64,000 nt of DNA from Nonomuraea guangzhouensis (GTDB lineage Bacteria; Actinomycetota; Actinomycetes; Streptosporangiales; Streptosporangiaceae), in NCBI RefSeq assembly GCF_019396345.1, contig NZ_JAHKRM010000003.1, positions 62,001 through 126,000 of the forward strand, in the 5' to 3' direction. Positions 59,207 to 64,000 of this stretch are shown here, piece by piece; position 1 is the stretch's first letter, and each line of letters begins with the position of its first letter. Made by a program: the position numbers and the translations under genes. Under the pieces are notes generated by a model. It was not told the DNA's origin. It did no database searches and saw only the letters and a program-made list of their open reading frames with translations.

Positions 59207-60388
59207 ATGTTCCAGCACGGACGACCCCAGGACGCTGACGGCGTCCCGGATTGGGTGTTCCTGACCCTCGTCGCCTGTGGACAGACGTTCGCGATCTCGC
59301 TCATCATCGCGGTCGGCGCCCCGAGCAGCGGCTACAGCGGGTGGGGCGCTTACGCCTTCGCGAGTGGGTTCGGCGTCCTGCTGCTCGCGCACCGAGCCGC
59401 CCCACTCGCGGTGCTCACGACGACCATTCTCGGCATCTTCACCTACTACGCCATGGACTATCCACCGATCGGCATGGCCGCCCCCGCCGCCGCAGCGCTC
59501 TACTTCGCCGCCGAACGCAGGAACATCCGGTGGCCACTGGGCGCGGGAGTGGTACTGCTGGCCGTGTCCGCCTTCTTCCGAGCCGTCAACGAGCACCAGC
59601 CGGGCGACGTTCTGTCCTACGACCTGCTGACCAACGCCGCACTGATCGCCTGCGCGATCGCACTCGCCTCAACCGTGCGAAGCCGCCACCAGCTGCGCGA
59701 GCAACAGGAAGTCATCATCACTCTGGAACGCGAGCGAGAACGCGACCGCCTCGAACGCGCCATGCAGGAGGAGCGCATCGGCATCGCCCGCGACCTGCAC
59801 GACACGATCGGGCACGCCCTGGCTGTCGTCACCGTGCACGCCAACGTCGCCGGCGAGGCCGTCGGGCGCGACGACGCCACAGTGACCCGATCGCTGTCCA
59901 ACGTGACCGACGCCACCACGCGATCTCTGCGCGAACTCCGTGCCACCGTGTCCATGCTGCACTCCCCGGCGCGGACGGGCCACGGCGATCGCGCGCCCCA
60001 CACGCTGGAAGGCATCCAGACCATCATCGAGACCGCCCGGCAAGCCGGTCTCGCCACGCGCGCCGAGCTGGCCGCCGACCCGGCGCGCGTGCCACCCACG
60101 ATCGCCACCGCCGCCCACCGCATCGCCCAGGAGGCCGTGACCAACGTGATCAAGCACGCCGGCGCGACCACCCTCACCGTCACGACCAGGATCGAAGACG
60201 ACACGCTCTACCTGACCATCGGCGACGACGGCAAGGCGACAACCGAGCCGAGCGTGGGCGGGCGCGGCATCGCCGGGATGCGCGAGCGGGCGGCCCTCCT
60301 GGGAGGCGCACTGAGCACCAGCAGGTCGTCGACGTCCGGCACCGCCGTGAGCGCCCGGCTGCCGCTGACCCGGGAGCCCCGTACATGA
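59207..60388 (+). CDS. Sensor histidine kinase, HisKA_3 type
   Basis: This 393-residue kinase has five or six membrane segments in the first 165 residues, then a coiled linker rich in RERERDR. The HisKA_3 H box IGIARDLHDTIGHALAVV is near residue 200. The HATPase domain follows, with TNVIKHAGATTLTV, the GDDGKA segment, and GIAGMRERAALLGG. The stop overlaps the start of the response regulator (ATGA). It is the second LuxR-type two-component system of the window. The signal is not known. Confidence 0.95.
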   Translation: MFQHGRPQDADGVPDWVFLTLVACGQTFAISLIIAVGAPSSGYSGWGAYAFASGFGVLLLAHRAAPLAVLTTTILGIFTYYAMDYPPIGMAAPAAAALYFAAERRNIRWPLGAGVVLLAVSAFFRAVNEHQPGDVLSYDLLTNAALIACAIALASTVRSRHQLREQQEVIITLERERERDRLERAMQEERIGIARDLHDTIGHALAVVTVHANVAGEAVGRDDATVTRSLSNVTDATTRSLRELRATVSMLHSPARTGHGDRAPHTLEGIQTIIETARQAGLATRAELAADPARVPPTIATAAHRIAQEAVTNVIKHAGATTLTVTTRIEDDTLYLTIGDDGKATTEPSVGGRGIAGMRERAALLGGALSTSRSSTSGTAVSARLPLTREPRT

Positions 60389-61038
60389 TCAGGATCGTCA
60401 TCGCCGAGGACGAGCCGCTGCTGCGCTCGGGCCTGCGCGCGCTGGCCGAACACGACAGAGACATCGCCGTCGTGGCCCAGGCCGGCGACGGCCAGAGCGC
60501 GGTCGACTCGGTACGCGCGCACCGGCCCGACATCGTGCTCATGGACATCCGCATGCCCGTGCTCGACGGCATCACCGCCACCAGGCGCATCCTCGACGAC
60601 CCCAACCTGGACAGCGTCCGGATCATCGTGCTCACCACGTTCGACGAGGACGAGAACGTCTTGGACGCGATCCGCTCGGGCGCCTCCGGATACCTCCTGA
60701 AGGACATCAAGCCGCAGGACCTGCGCGATGCCATCCGCCTCGTGGCCGGCGGCCAATCGCTGCTCGCGCCGTCGATCACCGAGAAGGTCATGCGCGCCGC
60801 CGCCTCGGCGCACCCGCGGACCAGGCCGGAGCTGGTCGAAGGCCTGTCCGGCCGCGAACGCGAGGTCCTGGCCGCGATCGGGCGCGGCCTGAACAACCAG
60901 GAGATCGCCGCCGAGCTGTTCATCAGCCCCGAGACCGCACGCACCTACGTCAGCAGGCTGCTCACCAAGCTGCCCGCCCGCGACCGCACCCAACTGGCCA
61001 TCATCGCGTACCAGAGCGGCCTCGCAGGGAGCGGTTAG
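60385..61038 (+). CDS. LuxR-type response regulator
   Basis: This 217-residue regulator has a receiver domain with the phosphoacceptor aspartate in IVLMDIRMPVLDG and the conserved TTFDEDENV, then a C-terminal LuxR HTH (LSGREREVLAAIGRGLNNQE, ARTYVSRLL). It is coupled to the kinase gene by an ATGA overlap. It converges with the VOC gene, sharing three bases of stop codon sequence (TAG against TAA on the other strand). The regulated genes cannot be told; the divergent membrane protein is one possibility. Confidence 0.95.
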   Translation: MIRIVIAEDEPLLRSGLRALAEHDRDIAVVAQAGDGQSAVDSVRAHRPDIVLMDIRMPVLDGITATRRILDDPNLDSVRIIVLTTFDEDENVLDAIRSGASGYLLKDIKPQDLRDAIRLVAGGQSLLAPSITEKVMRAAASAHPRTRPELVEGLSGREREVLAAIGRGLNNQEIAAELFISPETARTYVSRLLTKLPARDRTQLAIIAYQSGLAGSG

Positions 61039-61424
61039 CCGGCCTGGTGAGCGATCTGGATCAGGTTGCCGCAGGTGTCGTCGAGCACGGCGGTGGTCAC
61101 CGGCCCCATGTCCACGGGCTCCTGGGTGAAGCGCACGCCGAGGCCGCGGAGCCGCTCGTACTCGGCCTTGACGTCGTCGACGGCGAAAGAGGTGAAGGGG
61201 ATGCCGTCGGTGACGAGCGCCTCCTTGAACGGATTGACCGCCGGGTGGGCGCCGGGTTCGAGCACCAGCTCGGTGCCGTCCGGGTCCTGCGGCGACACCA
61301 CGGTCAGCCACCGGTGCTCGCCGAGCGGGATGTCGTGCTTCTTCACGAACCCCAGCACCTCGGTGTAGAAGCGCAGCGCCTGCTCCTGGTCGTCAACGAA
61401 CACGCTCGCCAGGTGGATTCTCAT
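61035..61424 (-). CDS. VOC family (glyoxalase-like) protein
   Basis: This 129-residue protein of the vicinal-oxygen-chelate fold has the pattern ASVFVDDQEQALRFYTEVLGF, then TVVSPQDPDGTELVLEPG, and a second half ending in VLDDTCGNLIQIAHQ. The metal-binding positions of glyoxalase I (His/Glu) are partly recognisable. Proteins of this kind can be glyoxalases, dioxygenases or drug-binding resistance proteins. The start ATG 61424 lies inside the ArsR gene, overlapping it by 32 bp, so the two are co-regulated as an ArsR-VOC pair, a common actinobacterial arrangement. Confidence 0.93.
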   Translation of the reverse strand: MRIHLASVFVDDQEQALRFYTEVLGFVKKHDIPLGEHRWLTVVSPQDPDGTELVLEPGAHPAVNPFKEALVTDGIPFTSFAVDDVKAEYERLRGLGVRFTQEPVDMGPVTTAVLDDTCGNLIQIAHQAG

Positions 61425-61719
61425 GCCGGTCCCCTTCGGGCTTGGTGAGCCACCGCTCGATGATCGGTTCGAGCGGCGTGGTGTTGATGTAGTGGAACTT
61501 GTACCGGCCCTCACGCCTGGTCTCGACCAGGCCGGCAGCCTCGAGAACGTCGAGATGCTGCGAGATCGCCTGCCGCGACGAACCGAGCCCATGCTTGGTG
61601 GTCAGCCGGGCGCAGATCTCGAAGAGCGTCTGTCCGTTGCGGTCGGTCAGCTCGTCGAGGATCGTCCGGCGCGTGGAATCGGCCAGGGCCTTGAAGACGT
61701 CACCCACATGCCGCACCAT
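61393..61719 (-). CDS. ArsR family transcriptional regulator
   Basis: This 108-residue winged-helix regulator begins MVRHVGDVFKALADSTRRTI (the DPTRR-like signature) and has the recognition helix GSSRQAISQHLDVLEAAGLV and wing RREGRYKFHYI. There are no cysteine metal ligands in the usual ArsR positions, so it is likely a non-metal sensor of the type often paired with SRPBCC or VOC proteins. ATG 61719 is chosen; a TTG 6 bp upstream is in frame. The inverted repeat at 61722-61737 overlaps its promoter region. Confidence 0.93.
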   Translation of the reverse strand: MVRHVGDVFKALADSTRRTILDELTDRNGQTLFEICARLTTKHGLGSSRQAISQHLDVLEAAGLVETRREGRYKFHYINTTPLEPIIERWLTKPEGDRHENPPGERVR

Positions 61720-61721
61720 AG

Positions 61722-61737
61722 GCAAGTGGATGCTTGC
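61722..61737. promoter_or_regulatory. Inverted repeat at the ArsR gene start, candidate autoregulatory operator
   Basis: GCAAG-TGGATG-CTTGC is a 5-6-5 inverted repeat that starts 3 bp upstream of the ArsR start codon. It is well placed for autorepression of the ArsR-VOC operon. Confidence 0.45.
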
Positions 61738-61784
61738 ATGTCAACTGAAGGATCGGCTAATGATCGGCCTCGGCCCGATGAGGG

Positions 61785-62120
61785 TCAGCTCTTGGGGGCG
61801 GCGCTCTGGACGACCTCGAACGACCAGACCTGCGATCCGGAAGCGGCGGGCCCCTGGCCGTGGCCGTGCCCCTGGGCGGCCTGGGCCTGCGCGTGCCCGC
61901 GCTGGAAGGCCTGACCCTGCTGCCACGTCTGGAAGTCGTCCTCGCTGCGCCAGCGGGTGTAGACCAGGTACTGGTCGGTGCCCTCGACCGGCCTGAGCAG
62001 CTCGAACCACTCGAACCCGTCGGCCGACTCCACCATGCCCGCCCGGTTGGAGAAGCGTCGCTCCAGCTCCTCCCGCATCTCCGCCGGCACGGTCAGGACG
62101 TTGATCTTCACGACTGACAA
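61785..62120 (-). CDS. Heme-degrading monooxygenase, MhuD/HmoA-like (ABM fold)
   Basis: This small protein of about 111 residues has the antibiotic-biosynthesis-monooxygenase (ferredoxin-like) fold. It resembles mycobacterial MhuD, which opens heme to mycobilins and releases iron: VVKINVLTVP at the N-terminus with the Asn, FELLRPVEGTDQYLVYTRW with the Trp, and the His in FQRGHAQA that should bind heme iron. A Gly/His/Gln-rich insertion (GHGHGQG) sits near the C-terminus. No ATG exists near; TTG 62120 after AGGAGAGGGG or GTG 62111 are likely starts. It stands alone on its strand. Confidence 0.85.
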   Translation of the reverse strand: MSVVKINVLTVPAEMREELERRFSNRAGMVESADGFEWFELLRPVEGTDQYLVYTRWRSEDDFQTWQQGQAFQRGHAQAQAAQGHGHGQGPAASGSQVWSFEVVQSAAPKS

Positions 62121-62218
62121 CGGAACCCCTCTCCTCCCCTCCAACGCTAGCGTCAGCGCGCGACGCCTCGCGATCTGGGTACGCGCACCGCGCGGAGGGC
62201 GCCGAACCGTCCGGCTTC

Positions 62219-62794
62219 TCAGCCGGCGACCGGGGAGGCGATGACGACGGTGACGTCGGCGGGGATGTCGTCGGTGCGGTAGCGGTGCGGGGCGTCTCCG
62301 GCGAAGGCCAGCATGTCGCCGGCCGCCAGGCGGCGGAGATCGTCGGCCGGACCTGCGAGGAGGCTGCCGGAGGAGACCAGGAGGTGCTCGGTCGTGCCGG
62401 GGGCGTGGGGGATGCCGTCGACGGTGGTGTTCGGTGGGAGGCGCAGTCGCCAGATCTCCAGGCTGTGGCCGCCGCTGATGCGGCGCAGCAGTTCGCGGGT
62501 GGGTTCGTCCTGGCCGGCGATCGTCGAGGCGATGTGCACGGTGCCGGGGTCGCCGTGGCGGATGAGCAGGTCGGTGAGCGGGATGGCCAGGGCGACGGCG
62601 ATGGAGTCCAGGGTGTCGATGGTGGGGTTGCCCATGCCCGCCTCCAGCTGTGACAGCGTCGCCTTGCTCAGCCCGGTCCGCCGGGCCAGCTCGGCCTGGC
62701 TCATGCCGCGCTGCTGCCGGCGGCGCTGGATCTGGGCACCGGCAGCGGCGGCGGCACTGCTGGTCGGACGGCGGTCCCGGCCAGGGGCGCTCAT
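62219..62794 (-). CDS. XRE family regulator with C-terminal cupin domain
   Basis: This 191-residue regulator has an N-terminal helix-turn-helix (about residues 18-75; SQAELARRTGLSKATLSQLE) and a cupin domain (about 110-190; HAPGTTEHLLVSSGSLLAG, GDMLAFAGDAPHRY). The ATG overlaps the stop of the alanyl-tRNA-editing-like gene, so they are co-transcribed with the regulator second. Such XRE-cupin proteins bind small polar ligands. A role in controlling the operon through the palindrome at 63503-63517 is plausible. Confidence 0.93.
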   Translation of the reverse strand: MSAPGRDRRPTSSAAAAAGAQIQRRRQQRGMSQAELARRTGLSKATLSQLEAGMGNPTIDTLDSIAVALAIPLTDLLIRHGDPGTVHIASTIAGQDEPTRELLRRISGGHSLEIWRLRLPPNTTVDGIPHAPGTTEHLLVSSGSLLAGPADDLRRLAAGDMLAFAGDAPHRYRTDDIPADVTVVIASPVAG

Positions 62795-63510
62795 CGCGAC
62801 GACCTGTGCGCGGCGGTGTAGGAGACGCGGACGCGGCCCTTCTTCAGCTTCACGGCGGAGATCGTCACCTCTCGCAGGTCGGCGAGGCTGCGCACGTGAG
62901 TGCCGCCGCAGGGGGCGGCGTGCATGTCGCCGAGCCGTACGACGCGGTGTCCCTCGTCGTCGAGTTCGGCGGTGACCGGCAGGTCGTCGGCGATGGCCGC
63001 GGCCACGAACACGCGCAGCCGGTCGGCGGCCTTCTCCCTCTCCTCGCCATCGGCGAGCCGCGAGCCGGCCTCGGGCGGGGTGAGCTCGACGCGGGCCTGG
63101 CCGGGGAAGTGGTTGCTGCCGGCCAGCGTCCAGCCTTCGGGCCGGCCCGCCGCTTCGACGAGGTGGCCGGCGGTGTGCAGCGCGGCATGCAGCAGGCGCA
63201 GGTCGGCGTCGATGCGCGCGCGAACGACATCGCCCTCGGACAGGCCGTCCAGCCCGGCACCCTGGCTCTCGGCCGCGTGGAGCACCACGAGGCCGGTCCC
63301 GGCATGGCGTACCGGGACGACCTCGCACTCGCCCAGCCGGCCGCGGTCGGCGGGCTGGCCGCCGCCTTGCGGATGGAAGATGTTGTGCCGCACCGCGACC
63401 CACTTGCCACCGGTCTCGTCGTATCCGGTCGCGGTCACGCTGGTGTCGACGCTGGTGAGGTAGGTGTCCTCCAGGTAGAGGGCGTTCTGTGCTCCGATAT
63501 GATGAACCAT
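62791..63510 (-). CDS. AlaX-type alanyl-tRNA editing protein
   Basis: This 239-residue free-standing homologue of the editing domain of alanyl-tRNA synthetase hydrolyses mischarged Ser- or Gly-tRNA-Ala. An N-terminal beta-barrel-like region (about 1-95, with NIFHPQGGGQPADRG) precedes the zinc site: HTAGH (about residue 113) and CGGTH (about 206), the canonical HxxxH and CxxxH motifs. It is translationally coupled to the XRE-cupin regulator. Its start codon overlaps a palindromic site. Confidence 0.93.
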   Translation of the reverse strand: MVHHIGAQNALYLEDTYLTSVDTSVTATGYDETGGKWVAVRHNIFHPQGGGQPADRGRLGECEVVPVRHAGTGLVVLHAAESQGAGLDGLSEGDVVRARIDADLRLLHAALHTAGHLVEAAGRPEGWTLAGSNHFPGQARVELTPPEAGSRLADGEEREKAADRLRVFVAAAIADDLPVTAELDDEGHRVVRLGDMHAAPCGGTHVRSLADLREVTISAVKLKKGRVRVSYTAAHRSSR

Positions 63511-63517
63511 AGGTTCA
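63503..63517. promoter_or_regulatory. Palindrome at the AlaX start codon, candidate operator
   Basis: TGAACC-ATA-GGTTCA is a perfect 6-3-6 palindrome overlapping the ATG of the AlaX gene, followed by CTATAT on the upstream side. The XRE-cupin regulator encoded second in the operon is the most likely binder. Confidence 0.5.
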
Positions 63518-63531
63518 CTATATCGAACGCT

Positions 63532-64000
63532 TCACGGGCAGTGGACGATCATGCCCGCGTACGACAGGTTCCCGCCGAACCCGAAGAGCAGCATCGGCGC
63601 CCCCCGCCGCACCTCACCCCGCTCCAGCAGCTTCGACAGCGCCAGCGGGACGCTCGCGGCCGAGGTGTTGCCCGACTCGACCACGTCACGGGCCACGATC
63701 GCGTTGACCGCGCCGATCTTCTGCGCGATCGGCTCGATGATCCGCAGGTTCGCCTGGTGCAGCACCACGGCCGCCAGTTCCTCCGGCTGGACGCCGCCAC
63801 GCTCGCACGCGCGCCGGGCGATGTCCGGCAGCCGCGTGGTGGCCCAGCGGTAGACGGTCTGGCCGTCCTGGGCGAACCGGGTGGGCGTGCCGCCGATCCG
63901 CACCGCATCGCCCAGCTCGGGGGCCGACCCCCAGACGACGGGCCCGATCTCCGGCTCCGCCGCCGCGCTCAGCACCGCGGCTCCGGCGCCGTCGCCGGTC
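63532..64000 (-). CDS. 3-oxoacyl-ACP synthase III (FabH-like), C-terminal part, cut by the window edge
   Basis: The visible 155 or so residues are the C-terminal half of a thiolase-fold KAS III. They start within TGDGAGAAVLS (the frame continues past 64000) and contain the catalytic histidine in VVLHQANLRI and asparagine in ESGNTSAAS, then LLFGFGGNLSYAGMIV. The active-site cysteine lies outside the window. Such enzymes start fatty acid or polyketide chains or make beta-ketoacyl signals. It ends 21 bp before the AlaX start, on the same strand, so it may be upstream in the same transcript. The short spacing supports this. Confidence 0.93.
   Translation of the reverse strand, partial: TGDGAGAAVLSAAAEPEIGPVVWGSAPELGDAVRIGGTPTRFAQDGQTVYRWATTRLPDIARRACERGGVQPEELAAVVLHQANLRIIEPIAQKIGAVNAIVARDVVESGNTSAASVPLALSKLLERGEVRRGAPMLLFGFGGNLSYAGMIVHCP

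Overview
The window is high-GC bacterial chromosome, almost certainly from a filamentous actinomycete. The best guess is a Streptosporangiaceae or Nonomuraea-like organism; this rests on gene content and codon bias and was not tested by a search. Typical actinobacterial features are present: many GTG and TTG starts, dense ATGA/GTGA stop-start overlaps, an Scr1-type XRE plus DUF397 pair, an AfsR-like regulator, LuxR-type two-component systems, ECF sigma factors with membrane partners, and an MmpL transporter. No tRNA, rRNA, CRISPR array, integrase or IS element was seen.

Layout. 1-16.9 kb is mostly housekeeping and catabolism: the end of a LysR gene, tdh-kbl (threonine to glycine), a Gfo/Idh oxidoreductase, an ECF sigma factor with a membrane partner, an XRE-SDR pair, a small HicA-like/HTH pair, slipin-NfeD, an L,D-transpeptidase, and the homogentisate operon hmgA-unknown-fah with an IclR regulator. 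17-34.4 kb is the most interesting part: a FadD32-like fatty-acyl-AMP ligase, an MmpL3-like exporter, an MFS pump and a glycosyltransferase in one overlapping operon; a secreted protein of unknown function; an antigen-85-like secreted esterase; and then a Pks13-like polyketide synthase translationally coupled to a crotonyl-CoA carboxylase/reductase. 34.4-41.1 kb holds regulators (PucR, LysR), an EF-hand protein, an aldo/keto reductase, a trehalose-synthase-like GH13 enzyme and a second ECF/membrane-partner module. 41.1-46.9 kb looks like an accessory insert of visibly lower GC, carrying the Scr1/DUF397/ATPase cluster and a large secreted DNRLRE-plus-trypsin-like protein. 47-64 kb holds cydAB, two two-component systems, a front-end-type desaturase, two FAD monooxygenases, an AfsR-like regulator, TetR, a decayed multicopper oxidase, ArsR-VOC, an MhuD-like heme oxygenase, an AlaX-XRE operon, and the end of a FabH-like synthase.

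How the genes may work together. The 17-34 kb genes can be read as one lipid pathway. The ligase activates a fatty acid and loads it on the N-terminal ACP of the synthase. The carboxylase/reductase makes an alkylmalonyl-CoA extender. The synthase condenses the two and its KR reduces the keto group; the DH is degenerate, so the beta-hydroxyl should survive. The thioesterase releases or transfers the product, MmpL exports it, and the antigen-85-like enzyme could transfer it outside the cell. The expected product is an alpha-alkyl-beta-hydroxy acid, the chemical core of a mycolic acid. The gene set resembles the mycobacterial fadD32-pks13-accD4/fbp locus, with a CCR replacing AccD4 and a built-in KR replacing the separate reductase. 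This is inference from domain content and needs homology searches and lipid data.
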